This document shows, in pieces, positions 40,486 through 49,184 of a stretch of DNA of 64,000 bases. The stretch spans positions 1 to 64,000 of the forward strand of contig JAEZWF010000003.1 in NCBI GenBank assembly GCA_023420415.1. The letters are read 5' to 3'. The notes beneath the pieces are model-generated. The model was not told the DNA's origin. It did no database searches and worked only from the letters and a program-made list of their open reading frames with translations. The translations under genes were made by a program, and so were the position numbers. Positions within the stretch are counted from its first letter, which is position 1; every line of letters begins with the position of its first letter. The DNA comes from Actinomycetes bacterium (lineage in GTDB: Bacteria > Actinomycetota > Actinomycetes > Actinomycetales > Dermatophilaceae).

Positions 40486-42060
40486 TCAGCCGGCACCCAT
40501 GACCGCGGACGGATCGAGCCCGAGGTCGTGGAGCACGTAGCGCGCGGCGTTGCGGCCCGGGCGCCCGGAAACCGAACCGCCTGGGTGGGTGGTGGCACCG
40601 GTGAAGTAGAGGCCGTCGAGGCCGTCGGAGCCGTAGGACGTCCAGCCGGGGATGACCCCGCCGTCGTCGGTGGTGAACTCGCCTCCGTGGCACGAGCCAC
40701 CGAGGTTGTGCACGTTGTGAGCGGCGACATCGAGCGGTGACTCGTACCGGACCGCGAGGATGTCGTCGGCATCCAGGCCCTGTGCGCGCTCGGCGACCTT
40801 GGCCATGGCGGCCTGTCCGAACTCGACCTTGGCCTCCTCCCAGTCACGGCCCCCGGCGAGCTCGTAGGGCGCGATGGTGAGGATCTTGAAGGTGGCGCCG
40901 CCGCTCTCGGGGGCGCGGGACTTGTCGACGACCGTCTGGTCGACGACGAGCAGCCACGGGTCGGTCGCGTCGACCTCACCACGCCAGAAGGCGTCGAGCT
41001 GTCGTTCCACACCGGCGGTGCCACCGAACCCGGCGGCGGTGCTCTGCAGCTGCCGCCCTTGGGAGGTGAACGTGAGGTCGTCGCGCAGTGCGGCGTGGAC
41101 GGCGAACACGGACAGGCCCGGCGTCCAGCGCTTCTTGGCGTCGAGCAGGTCGTGGGGGACGTCGCTGCCCTCGACCAGGTCGGCGAGCTGGGACAGGTGC
41201 GCGCTGGACACGACGCCCCGGCGTGCCTCGACCCGGCGACCGTCGGTGGTGCGAACCGCACTGAGGCGGCCCCCGTCGACCTCGAGCGCCCCGACCTGGG
41301 CGGAGGTCACGACCGTGCCGCCGTGGGCTTCGACCTTGCGCTGCAGCGCCTGGGGCAGCGCGATCGAGCCGCCGACGGGAGTCGACCAGCCGAAGTCCAG
41401 GCGACCCGCCGCGAGCGACTGGGGGAGGAAGCCGGTGCCCACCCGCCGCGGGTCCTGGATCGTCGCCATCGCCATCCAGAGGACGAAGGCGCGCACCACC
41501 TCGTGTTCGTACGACGCGTGGATCACGTCCCAGGCGGACCGTTGACGCAGCTCGAGGTAGCGCTGGGCGGCCGGGCCGTCGCCGATCGGAAGGGCCGAGC
41601 TCCACCGGCCGTGGGCAGCGGCGATGCCGTCCTTCCACTCCTCGTGGAGGCGCCGGAACGTCGCCGCGTCTTTCGCCGACCACCGGGCGATCTCATCGAC
41701 GGTCGCGTCGAGGTCGCGTCGCATGACGAGCGCGTCGCCGTCCTCCTGGGGCATCACGACAGCCGGGTCGGTGAGGATGTAGTCGAGACCGTGGTCGCTC
41801 ACGAGGCCGAGCTCGTCGTCACGGATGAGCGGGTTGCTCTGGATGAGCACGTGGGCGCTGGAGCACGAGTCGTGGGCGAACCCCGGGAGGGTCAGCTCCT
41901 CGGTCACGGTGTTGCCGCCCACGACGTCGCGCGCCTCCAGGACGACGACCTCCAGGCCGGCGGCGGCGAGGTATGCCGCGCTGACGAGACCGTTGTGGCC
42001 GGCGCCGACGACGACGATGTCGGCACTGGCCGGGAGGTCGGGGGATGCGACCTGGCTCAT
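40486..42060 (-). CDS. FAD-dependent NAD(P)-binding oxidoreductase, phytoene-desaturase-like
   Basis: 524 aa. The N-terminal dinucleotide motif 'DIVVVGAGHNGLVSAAYLAAAGLEVVVLEA' is followed by 'GGNTVTEELTLPGFAHD', and the C-terminus has 'GLYFTGATTHPGGSVSGRPGRNAA', the FAD-binding end of the CrtI/phytoene dehydrogenase superfamily. No carotenoid genes are nearby, so the family name should not be taken as the function; related members oxidise diverse hydrophobic or amine substrates. It is the first gene leftward from a divergent promoter region; the -35/-10 TTGCAA-N17-CATAGT fits its start. AAAGGAG lies before ATG 42060. Confidence 0.86.
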   Translation of the reverse strand: MSQVASPDLPASADIVVVGAGHNGLVSAAYLAAAGLEVVVLEARDVVGGNTVTEELTLPGFAHDSCSSAHVLIQSNPLIRDDELGLVSDHGLDYILTDPAVVMPQEDGDALVMRRDLDATVDEIARWSAKDAATFRRLHEEWKDGIAAAHGRWSSALPIGDGPAAQRYLELRQRSAWDVIHASYEHEVVRAFVLWMAMATIQDPRRVGTGFLPQSLAAGRLDFGWSTPVGGSIALPQALQRKVEAHGGTVVTSAQVGALEVDGGRLSAVRTTDGRRVEARRGVVSSAHLSQLADLVEGSDVPHDLLDAKKRWTPGLSVFAVHAALRDDLTFTSQGRQLQSTAAGFGGTAGVERQLDAFWRGEVDATDPWLLVVDQTVVDKSRAPESGGATFKILTIAPYELAGGRDWEEAKVEFGQAAMAKVAERAQGLDADDILAVRYESPLDVAAHNVHNLGGSCHGGEFTTDDGGVIPGWTSYGSDGLDGLYFTGATTHPGGSVSGRPGRNAARYVLHDLGLDPSAVMGAG

Positions 42061-42095
42061 GCGGGAACTCCTTTGGTCCGCGGTGGTTGACGTTC

Positions 42096-42124
42096 ACTAT
42101 GAGCCTTTGTGCACTCGTTTGCAA
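42096..42124 (-). promoter_or_regulatory. Sigma-70-type promoter of the FAD-oxidoreductase gene
   Basis: Read on the minus strand: TTGCAA (42124-42119), 17-bp spacer, CATAGT (42101-42096), 36 nt upstream of ATG 42060. The -35 overlaps TTGCAAACG, a half-site like the LacI-type operator at 42190. Confidence 0.6.
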
Positions 42125-42152
42125 GAGGCTTGTTCAGAATTCTCTCGCGGGA

Positions 42153-42199
42153 TTGACATTCCGTTGCCTCTGTACGTAGCTTCATTCAACAAACGTTTG
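42153..42199 (+). promoter_or_regulatory. Promoter plus LacI-type operator of the 42251 operon
   Basis: TTGACA (42153-42158), 18-bp spacer and TAGCTT (42177-42182) form a good promoter. The perfect dyad CAAACGTTTG (42190-42199), with a CG centre typical of LacI/PurR-family operators, covers the expected transcription start, so it would repress. A further GCAAAC half-site lies at 42213-42218. Confidence 0.65.
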
Positions 42200-42250
42200 C
42201 AGCCGCGGAGCCGCAAACTGCCACGACCACGCTTGGACTAGGGGAACGTC

Positions 42251-43213
42251 ATGAGTTCATCGCCCACCACCAACAGCTCGGCCGGCGTGACGGTCGGATG
42301 GATCGGTGCAGGTCGGATGGGTGCCGCGATGGTGGCCCGCCTGGCCGATGCCGGGTACGACACCACCGTCTGGAACCGCACCCGCAGCAAGGCGGACGCG
42401 CTCGTGGGCCACGGTTGCAAGGTCGCCGACGAGATCTCCGGACTTCGCGACAAGGACGTCGTCTTCACGATGGTCTCGACGCCGGCAGACCTCGAGCAGG
42501 TGCTCATCGGCGAGGGAGGCGTCCTCGCCGACCCGCAGAGCCTGCCGAGCGCCGTCGTTGACTGCTCGACGGTCAACACCGAGTCCTCGCAGAAGATCCG
42601 TGAGCTGTGTGCCGAGCGCGGTGTGGACTTCCTCGCCTCGCCGGTCAGCGGCAATGCCAAGGTCGTGGAGACCGGTGGGCTGACCCTCGTGTCCTCCGGC
42701 CCGCGGGAGGTCTTCGACCGGTTCGAGCCCCTGCTTGCCACCATCGGCAAGGCCGTGACGTGGGTCGGGTCGGGAGATGAGGCGCGTCTGGTCAAGATCG
42801 CCCACAACCTCATGCTCGGCGTCGTCACCCAGTGCCTCGCCGAGATCACCGTCCTGGTCGAGAAGGGCGGCGTGAGCCGACACGACTTCCTCGACTTCCT
42901 CAACGACAGCGTCATGGGCTCGGTGTTCACCCGCTACAAGACCCCAGCGTTCGTCAACCTCGACTACACGCCGACCTTCACGCCTGTGTTGCTGCGCAAG
43001 GACTTCGACCTCGGGCTGGCGGCGGGGCGCAGCAGCACGGTGCCGATGCCGGTGGTCGCAGCAGCCGCGGAGGCCGTGCAGGCCAGCGTCGGGTCCGGTC
43101 GCATCACCGAGGACTTCGCGATCCTGCTCGACCTCGTCGCAGCAGGCGCCGGACTGCAGCTCCAGCCGGAGAACGTCGTGGTCGACGACGGCCTGGGCGG
43201 GGACGACTCGTGA
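42251..43213 (+). CDS. 3-Hydroxyisobutyrate dehydrogenase-family NAD(P) oxidoreductase
   Basis: 320 aa. Rossmann motif 'GWIGAGRMGAAMVARLADAGYDTTVWNRT' (about residues 16-44), the family block 'FLASPVSGNAKVVETGGLTLVSSG' with substrate-binding S-G, and catalytic Lys in 'ARLVKIAHNLMLG'. Beta-hydroxyacid dehydrogenases of this group convert 3-hydroxyacids to semialdehydes, which the aldehyde dehydrogenase two genes downstream could oxidise. AGGGGAACGTC precedes the ATG. First gene of a three-gene operon. Confidence 0.9.
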   Translation: MSSSPTTNSSAGVTVGWIGAGRMGAAMVARLADAGYDTTVWNRTRSKADALVGHGCKVADEISGLRDKDVVFTMVSTPADLEQVLIGEGGVLADPQSLPSAVVDCSTVNTESSQKIRELCAERGVDFLASPVSGNAKVVETGGLTLVSSGPREVFDRFEPLLATIGKAVTWVGSGDEARLVKIAHNLMLGVVTQCLAEITVLVEKGGVSRHDFLDFLNDSVMGSVFTRYKTPAFVNLDYTPTFTPVLLRKDFDLGLAAGRSSTVPMPVVAAAAEAVQASVGSGRITEDFAILLDLVAAGAGLQLQPENVVVDDGLGGDDS

Positions 43214-44457
43214 CCACTGCGACCCCCATGCCGGCGCCCGGCCACATGGGTGTCGACTACGAACAGCGGGTCGACTTCGACCGGCTGCGGCGCTACCGGC
43301 TCGACCGGGCCAAGGCTGCGCTGGAGGCCAGCGAGTGCGGGGCCTTCCTGCTCTTCGACTTCTACAACATCCGCTACACGACGCAGACCTGGATCGGTGG
43401 CGCCCTCGGCGACAAGATGATCCGCTACGCCCTGCTGACCCGAGGCGCGGACGCCCCGGTCCTCTGGGACTTCGGCTCGGCGGTACGCCACCACCAGCTC
43501 CACTCGCAGTGGACGCCGACCGAGAACTACCGACCCGGATTCCTCGGGTTCCGTGGCGCGGTGGACCCCAAGGTGGGCCTGATGCAGGACGCTGTCACCG
43601 AGATCAAGGCGATGCTCGTGGAGGCGGGCGTTGCCGACCTGCCGGTGGGCGTGGACATCGTCGAGCCGCCGTTCCTCTTCGAGCTGCAGCGGCAGGGGTT
43701 GACCGTCGCTGACGCCCAGCAGCACATGCTCGACGCGCGCGTCATCAAGAACCAGGACGAGATCACCCTGCTCACCCAGGCGGTGGCGATGGTCGACGGG
43801 GTCTACCAGGACATCTACGAGGCGCTCAAGCCCGGTGTGCGCGAGAACGAGATCGTCGCGATGGCCAACAGGCGCCTCTACGAGCTGGGCTCCGACCAGG
43901 TCGAGGCGGTCAACGCCATCTCCGGGGAGCGGTGCAACCCGCACCCCCACAACTTCACCGACCGGCTGATCCGTCCGGGCGACCAGGCCTTCTTCGACAT
44001 CATCCACTCCTACAACGGGTACCGGACCTGCTACTACCGCACCTTCTCGGTCGGCAGCGCCACCCAGGCTCAGCGCGACGCCTACAAGCAGGCGCGCGAG
44101 TGGATGGACAACGGCATCGACGGGATCAAGGCGGGAGTGGGCACCGACGAGGTGGCCGCCCTTCTGCCGAAGGCCGAGGACTTCGGGTTCGAGAACGAGC
44201 TGGCCGCGTTCGGACTGCAGTTCGCGCACGGTCTCGGGTTGGGCCTGCACGAGCGGCCGATCATCTCCCGGCTGAACTCGATGAAGGACCCGGTCGAGCT
44301 CCAGGTCGGCATGGTGTTCGCGCTCGAGACCTACTGTCCGGCCTCCGACGGCTTCTCAGCCGCCCGGATCGAGGAGGAGATCGTCATCACCCCCGACGGC
44401 CCGCGCGTCCTCACGCTCTTCCCCGCGCAGGACCTCGTCATCGCCAACCCCTACTGA
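43210..44457 (+). CDS. M24-family metallohydrolase-like protein with altered metal site
   Basis: 415 aa. The creatinase-like N-domain (ASECGAFLLFDFYNIRYTTQTWIGG) and pita-bread C-domain of M24 enzymes are clear. Three of the usual five metal ligands are visible (His in 'FAHGLGLGLHERP', Glu in 'VFALETYCP', Glu in 'ARIEEEIVI'). The Asp pair region reads 'FFDIIHSYNGYRTCYYRTF', where the second Asp expected before RTF is Cys or Tyr. So it may not be a dinuclear aminopeptidase; creatinase, ectoine hydrolase DoeA and DMSP lyase DddP show that this fold is used for other chemistry. GTG 43210 overlaps the previous stop (GTGA). Confidence 0.82.
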   Translation: MTTATPMPAPGHMGVDYEQRVDFDRLRRYRLDRAKAALEASECGAFLLFDFYNIRYTTQTWIGGALGDKMIRYALLTRGADAPVLWDFGSAVRHHQLHSQWTPTENYRPGFLGFRGAVDPKVGLMQDAVTEIKAMLVEAGVADLPVGVDIVEPPFLFELQRQGLTVADAQQHMLDARVIKNQDEITLLTQAVAMVDGVYQDIYEALKPGVRENEIVAMANRRLYELGSDQVEAVNAISGERCNPHPHNFTDRLIRPGDQAFFDIIHSYNGYRTCYYRTFSVGSATQAQRDAYKQAREWMDNGIDGIKAGVGTDEVAALLPKAEDFGFENELAAFGLQFAHGLGLGLHERPIISRLNSMKDPVELQVGMVFALETYCPASDGFSAARIEEEIVITPDGPRVLTLFPAQDLVIANPY

Positions 44458-44473
44458 CAGAAAGGGCGTCACC

Positions 44474-45934
44474 GTGACCGCCACCATCCCCTCAGTCGTG
44501 TCCTCGGTCCCCACCGACCTGTTCGTGGGCGGCAGCTTCCGTCCCGCAGCCGCCGGCGACCGGTTCGACGTGCACGACCCTGCTACCGGTGACGTCCTCG
44601 CGAGCGTCGCCGACGGCACGATCGAGGACGCCCTGGCCGCTGTCGAGGCGGCGCATGCCGCGGGCGAGGCCTGGGCGGGCGCCCCGCCGCGCGTGCGCGC
44701 AGAAGTCCTGCGCGCGGCATACGAGCTCATGGTGGCCGAGGGCGAGGACCTGGCGCGGCTCATCTCCCTCGAGAACGGCAAGGCGCTCCCCGACGCCCGC
44801 GGTGAGGTGGCGTATGCCGCGGAGTTCTTCCGCTGGTACGGCGAGGAGGCGGTGCGCGGAGCGGGCTCGGTCGCCACCGCGCCCAGCGGAACCAACAAGA
44901 TCCTCGTCGTGCGTCAGCCGGTCGGGGTGTGCGTCCTGGTGACGCCGTGGAACTTCCCGGCCGCCATGGCGACCCGCAAGATCGGCCCCGCGCTGGCGGC
45001 CGGCTGCACCGTGGTCCTCAAGCCCGCGAGCGACACCCCGCTCACCGCTCTCGCGCTCGCCGACCTGCTGGCGCGCGCCGGGGTGCCCGAGGGCGTCGTC
45101 AACGTGCTGCCGTCGCGGCGCTCGGGATCGGTCGTGTCCGCCATGCTGCAGGACCCGCGGGTGCGCAAGCTGTCCTTCACCGGTTCGACCGAGGTCGGCC
45201 GGGTGCTGCTGCGCGAGGCGGCCGACCACGTCGTCAACACCTCGATGGAGCTCGGCGGCAACGCCCCCTTCGTGGTCTTCGCCGACGCCGACCTCGATGC
45301 TGCGGTCGACGGCGCGATGATCGCCAAGATGCGCAACGGCGGAGAGGCCTGCACCGCGGCCAACCGGTTCTACGTCGAGGCCTCGATCGCAGAGGAGTTC
45401 GGCGCCCGGCTCGCCGCGCGGATGGCTGCACTGGTCGTCGGACCGGGCACGCAGGACGGCGTCGAGGTCGGCCCGCTCGTCAACGAGGAGGCCGTCGCCA
45501 AGGTGCACGAGCTGGTCGAGTCCGCACGCGCCGCCGGGGCGACCGCCGTCACGGGCGGCCGGCGTCCGGAGGGCAAGGGGTGGTTCTACGAACCCACTGT
45601 GCTGTCGAACGTCGCTCCGGGCTCACCGATCCTCGCCGAGGAGATCTTCGGCCCGGTGGCTCCCCTCGTGACGTTCACGACCGAGGACGAGGCGGTCGAC
45701 CTCGCCAACCGCACCGAGTACGGCCTGGTGTCATACGTCTACACCGGTGACCTCGGCCGTGGGCTGCGGGTCAGCGAGCGGCTCGAGTCCGGCATGGTCG
45801 GGCTCAACCGCGGAGTCGTGAGCGATCCGGCCGCGCCGTTCGGTGGTGTCAAGGAGAGCGGCATCGGCCGCGAGGGCGGCCACGAGGGCATGCTCGACTA
45901 CACCGAGAGCAAGTACATCGCCGTCGACTGGTGA
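44474..45934 (+). CDS. NAD(P)-dependent aldehyde dehydrogenase (succinate-semialdehyde dehydrogenase-like)
   Basis: 486 aa, standard ALDH length. Cofactor region 'VTPWNFPAAMATRKIGPALAAGCTVVLKPAS', catalytic base Glu259 in 'MELGGNAPFVVF', nucleophile Cys293 in 'GGEACTAANRFYVE', and 'EEIFGPVAPLVTF' late in the chain. Sequence flavour is closest to GabD-type succinate-semialdehyde dehydrogenases. Together with the beta-hydroxyacid dehydrogenase it can carry a hydroxyacid through a semialdehyde to a carboxylate. AAAGGGCG precedes GTG 44474. Confidence 0.93.
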   Translation: MTATIPSVVSSVPTDLFVGGSFRPAAAGDRFDVHDPATGDVLASVADGTIEDALAAVEAAHAAGEAWAGAPPRVRAEVLRAAYELMVAEGEDLARLISLENGKALPDARGEVAYAAEFFRWYGEEAVRGAGSVATAPSGTNKILVVRQPVGVCVLVTPWNFPAAMATRKIGPALAAGCTVVLKPASDTPLTALALADLLARAGVPEGVVNVLPSRRSGSVVSAMLQDPRVRKLSFTGSTEVGRVLLREAADHVVNTSMELGGNAPFVVFADADLDAAVDGAMIAKMRNGGEACTAANRFYVEASIAEEFGARLAARMAALVVGPGTQDGVEVGPLVNEEAVAKVHELVESARAAGATAVTGGRRPEGKGWFYEPTVLSNVAPGSPILAEEIFGPVAPLVTFTTEDEAVDLANRTEYGLVSYVYTGDLGRGLRVSERLESGMVGLNRGVVSDPAAPFGGVKESGIGREGGHEGMLDYTESKYIAVDW

Positions 45935-45939
45935 CGGGA

Positions 45940-45976
45940 GCTGTCGTCAGGACTCCTCAATGGCCCTGACGACAGC
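45940..45976. terminator. Bidirectional terminator between ALDH and molybdenum hydroxylase genes
   Basis: GCTGTCGTCAGG (45940-45951) pairs exactly with CCTGACGACAGC (45965-45976) across a 13-nt loop. It overlaps the last codons of the minus-strand gene. Confidence 0.8.
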
Positions 45977-48055
45977 CTCCTGGGTGATGGGCAGATCTCG
46001 CACCCGGACCCCGATGGCACGGGCCACGGCGTTGCCGATCGCGGCGGCCGTCGGACCCTGGCTGGCCTCGCCCGAACCCACCGAGGGGTGCGTGCCGTCG
46101 TCGACGAGGTGGACGTCGACGTGGGGGGCATCGGAGAAGCGCAGGATCGGGTAGGTCTCCCAGTCGTCGCTGGTGAACCGGGTGCGGTCGAAGCGGACCC
46201 GCTCGCGCAGGGTCCAGCTCGCCGACTGGATCGCACCGCCCTCGAGCTGGTTGCGGACACCGTCGGGGTTGATCACGCGACCGACGTCGGCAGCGATGGT
46301 GAGCTGCGGGACGGCGATGTCCTGCTCGGCATCGACCCGCGCCACGACGGCACAGTAGGCGCCGACCGCCTTGTAGCGGGCGTAGCCGATGCCCAGCGCC
46401 GAGCCGTCGGGAAGGTCCTGACCCCACGCCGCCTCCTCGGCCGCCCGCTCCACCACGGCGCGGGCGCGTGGGTCGTCGAGCTGGCGCAGCCGGTACTCGA
46501 CCGGGTCCACACCGGCGAGCTCGGCCAGCTCGTCGAGGAAGGACTCGATGGCGAAGACGTTGAGGTGCGCACCGAGCGCACGGATCGAGGACGTGCGGAT
46601 CGGTGTCTCGGTCAAGCGGTGCGCGACGACCCTCCGCGCCGGGAAGACGTAACCGGGGTTGCCGTTGCGCCCTGACCCGAAACCGGCCTTGGCCGGTGGG
46701 TCGACCGGGGCGGGGTAGGTGCGCGCCGGCTCCTGGTGGAGGCCGGCCAGCAGACCCGGCACCCCGGCATACCCCGGGCGGGCCGTGTGGCCCTGGCTGT
46801 AGATGTCGGCCGACCACTGCGCCACGTCGCCGTCGTCGTTCGTCGACGCGGCCAGGTCGACGCTCATCGCCGAGCCGAGCGGCCCCCAGGTCAGCTCGTC
46901 CTGCCGGCGCCACTGCAGGTGCACAGACCGGCCAGGCACCGCGCGAGCAAGCAGGACCGCATCGTATGCCGCGTCGTCGGCACCGTTGTGCCCGTAAGAA
47001 CCTGCGCCCTCGGCGTGCTCGACCTCGACCCGCTCGGCGTCGAGGTCGAGGGCCTGGGCGATGGCGTCCCGCAGACCGGTGATGCCCTGGCTGTGGCTCC
47101 AGACCGTGACCCTGCCGGACTCGTCCCAGCGGGCCACCCCGCACGAGGGGGCGATCGAGGCATGGGCGAGGAAGGGACGTGAATAGGTGGCGCGGAGAAC
47201 GGGTTCGGCGTCGACGGTGCCCTCGCTCGCGACCTCGACGTCCTCGTGGGGACCGGCCCGCAGGAAGCTGCCGACGGCGTCCTCGTCGGGCAGGGTCTGG
47301 GTCTCGTCCCACCGCGCTTCGCGGCGCAGGAGCTCGGCCGCACGGGTCGCCACGCTCTCGTCCTCGGCCAGGACGCCGAGGAACGAACCGTCACGGACCA
47401 CCGTGGCGCCGAGTGCCGCGGCCCGGGTCTCGTCGACCTCCGTCAGGGTCGCGCCGGGCGACGGTGGTCGCACGACCCGTCCGAAGAGCTGGCCCGGCAG
47501 GCGCAGGTCGTGGATGAATCGGGGGCGTCCGGACACCTTGTCGGGCAGGTCGATCCGGGGCACGTCGTGACCGACGAAGGCGCCGGGACGGGTTGCGGGC
47601 TTGGTCGCGATGCCCGCGTCGGCGCGCACGGCCAGGTCCACCACCGAGGCGAGCTCGCCGTAGCCGGCCCGCTGCCCGCCCGGCCCGCTCACCACGCCGT
47701 CGGAGACGGTGACCGTGGCGGGGTCGACACCCCACTTGCCGGCTGCCGCCTCGAGGAGGAGGTGACGGGCGTGGGCGGCGGCGATGCGGACCGCGGGGGC
47801 GGTGTGGATGACCGAGAGGCTGCCTGCGGTGAGACCCTGTGCCGGCCCGTGCTCGGTGCTCGCCGGGATCATCTGCACCCGGGCGATGTCGACGTCGAGC
47901 TCCTCGGCTGCGACCTGGGCGATGGCGGTGACGATGCCCTGGCCCAGCTCCACCTTGCCGATGAAGACGGAGACCTCGCCGTCGGGGTTCACCGCAATCC
48001 ACTGGGAGACAAGGGGGTTCGTCTCAAGATGCGGGGGAATGGTCGGCGACGTCAT
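45947..48055 (-). CDS. Molybdopterin-binding large subunit of a xanthine-dehydrogenase-family hydroxylase (IorB-like)
   Basis: 702 aa. Family motifs: 'SVFIGKVELGQGIVTAIAQVAAEELDVD' near the N-terminus, 'PRIDLPDKVSGRPRFIHDLRLPGQLFGRVVRPP' in the middle, 'FAIESFLDELAELAGVDPVEYRLRQLDD', and 'GSGEASQGPTAAAIGNAVA', which carries the Glu region near the Mo centre. Aldh_Xan_dh_C2 architecture. Only one partner, the 2Fe-2S subunit next to it, is present; an FAD subunit is missing, as in isoquinoline oxidoreductase IorAB. It would hydroxylate a heteroaromatic ring or aldehyde with water as oxygen source. No XdhC-type maturation factor is nearby. Confidence 0.9.
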   Translation of the reverse strand: MTSPTIPPHLETNPLVSQWIAVNPDGEVSVFIGKVELGQGIVTAIAQVAAEELDVDIARVQMIPASTEHGPAQGLTAGSLSVIHTAPAVRIAAAHARHLLLEAAAGKWGVDPATVTVSDGVVSGPGGQRAGYGELASVVDLAVRADAGIATKPATRPGAFVGHDVPRIDLPDKVSGRPRFIHDLRLPGQLFGRVVRPPSPGATLTEVDETRAAALGATVVRDGSFLGVLAEDESVATRAAELLRREARWDETQTLPDEDAVGSFLRAGPHEDVEVASEGTVDAEPVLRATYSRPFLAHASIAPSCGVARWDESGRVTVWSHSQGITGLRDAIAQALDLDAERVEVEHAEGAGSYGHNGADDAAYDAVLLARAVPGRSVHLQWRRQDELTWGPLGSAMSVDLAASTNDDGDVAQWSADIYSQGHTARPGYAGVPGLLAGLHQEPARTYPAPVDPPAKAGFGSGRNGNPGYVFPARRVVAHRLTETPIRTSSIRALGAHLNVFAIESFLDELAELAGVDPVEYRLRQLDDPRARAVVERAAEEAAWGQDLPDGSALGIGYARYKAVGAYCAVVARVDAEQDIAVPQLTIAADVGRVINPDGVRNQLEGGAIQSASWTLRERVRFDRTRFTSDDWETYPILRFSDAPHVDVHLVDDGTHPSVGSGEASQGPTAAAIGNAVARAIGVRVRDLPITQEAVVRAIEES

Positions 48056-48525
48056 GACTGCGCCTCGTCGCGCTGACCGACGGACAGCACCGCGTCGATG
48101 ACGCGGGACTGGGTGCCGCAGCGGCACAGGTGGCGGTCGAGCGCCGTGACGAGCTCGTCGCGCTCGACCGGTGTGCTGCGGTCGACCGCCGTCGCGCACG
48201 TGACGGCGATGCCGGCTGTGCAGTAGCCACACTGCGCCGCCTGGTGGGCGAGGAGCGCCTCCTGCACCGGGTGCAGGTCCTCGCCGTCCGCGAGCCCTTC
48301 GACTGTCACGACCGAGCGTCCCTCGGCAGACCACATGGGCGTGTCACACGACGGGACGACGGCGTCGTCCATGCGCACGAAACAGGCGCCGCACAGGCCC
48401 ATGCCGCAGCCGAACCGGGCACCCTTGAGGCCGAGCTCCTCGCGCAGAACGTGCAGGAGGGTGGTGTCCGGGTCGAGATCGACCTCGACTCGGGATCCGT
48501 TGACAGTCAAGGAGATCGGGCTCAC
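48052..48525 (-). CDS. 2Fe-2S small subunit of the molybdenum hydroxylase
   Basis: 157 aa. It has the plant-ferredoxin-type cluster (FGCGMGLCGACFV plus a later Cys) in the N-domain and the second cluster (AAQCGYCTAG and HLCRCGTQ) in the C-domain, as in all xanthine dehydrogenase-family small subunits. It passes electrons from the Mo site. The GTG start overlaps the GntR stop (GTGA) and its stop overlaps the large subunit start, so one mRNA encodes VOC-GntR-small-large. Confidence 0.95.
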   Translation of the reverse strand: MSPISLTVNGSRVEVDLDPDTTLLHVLREELGLKGARFGCGMGLCGACFVRMDDAVVPSCDTPMWSAEGRSVVTVEGLADGEDLHPVQEALLAHQAAQCGYCTAGIAVTCATAVDRSTPVERDELVTALDRHLCRCGTQSRVIDAVLSVGQRDEAQS

Positions 48526-49184
48526 GAGTCGCTCCTGAAGATCTCTGGGTGGTGGGACAGCTCGATGCGGGTGCGGCGGATGTGGCCGCAGAGGATTCGT
48601 TCGGCGTCGACCGGGTCGCGACGCCCGATGGCGTCGACGAGGAGCCGGTGCTCGGCGTTGACGACCGGTCGGCCCTCCTCGCCGCGCAGGTTCATGAAGG
48701 TGCGGCGGTAGTGCTGGGTGGAGTTCCAGAGCCGCACCACCTCGTCGTCGAGGTCGTCGGACCCGGTGAACCGATAGCTGCGCAGGTGGAACTCACGGTC
48801 GAGCTCGAGGAAGGTCTCGACGTCGACTCCGGCCTCGATCCGGTCCTGGATCTCGCCGAGCTCGGTGATGTCGTCGTCGCTCAGGTGGGGGAGCGACTGC
48901 ACCAGCGCGAGCGGTTCCAGGCGCTCGCGCATCTGGTAGATCACGTCCACCTCGTGCTGGGACAGGAACGGCACCCGGGCGCCACGGTTGGGCTCGTGCT
49001 CGGCCAGCCCCTCGGCCACGAGCATCCGCAACGCCTCGCGCACCGGGAGCCGGCTGGCGCCCAGCTCGGACGCGACCGCCTCCTGCCGGATCCGCTCACC
49101 CGGGGCGATGGTGCCCTCGAGGATGGCCGCGCGCAGGTGGTCGGCCACCCGGACGCTCATGGGGTCGGTCGCAACGTCGCTCAT
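48522..49184 (-). CDS. GntR-family (FadR/FCD) regulator
   Basis: 220 aa. Winged helix-turn-helix at residues about 8-75 (VADHLRAAILEGTIAPGERI, then ASELGASRLPVREALRMLVAEGLAEHEPNRGARV) and an FCD effector domain (EVDVIYQMRERLEPLAL, a metal-His region 'LDREFHLRSYRF', 'EHRLLVDAIGRRDPVDAERIL'). FCD regulators typically sense organic acids. It lies within the operon it probably controls, divergent from the E1-E2 genes; two TGAATGGATCCA repeats in that divergent region are the likely operators. Confidence 0.93.
   Translation of the reverse strand: MSDVATDPMSVRVADHLRAAILEGTIAPGERIRQEAVASELGASRLPVREALRMLVAEGLAEHEPNRGARVPFLSQHEVDVIYQMRERLEPLALVQSLPHLSDDDITELGEIQDRIEAGVDVETFLELDREFHLRSYRFTGSDDLDDEVVRLWNSTQHYRRTFMNLRGEEGRPVVNAEHRLLVDAIGRRDPVDAERILCGHIRRTRIELSHHPEIFRSDS

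Noticed and set aside
40486..42060. Phytoene desaturase (crtI) function
   Set aside because: The superfamily fits but there is no carotenoid gene context and the chain belongs to the broader FAD-oxidoreductase family.
43210..44457. Naming the M24 protein DddP (DMSP lyase) or DoeA
   Set aside because: The N-domain is similar in style, but the key Asp ligands differ and no other DMSP or ectoine genes are present.
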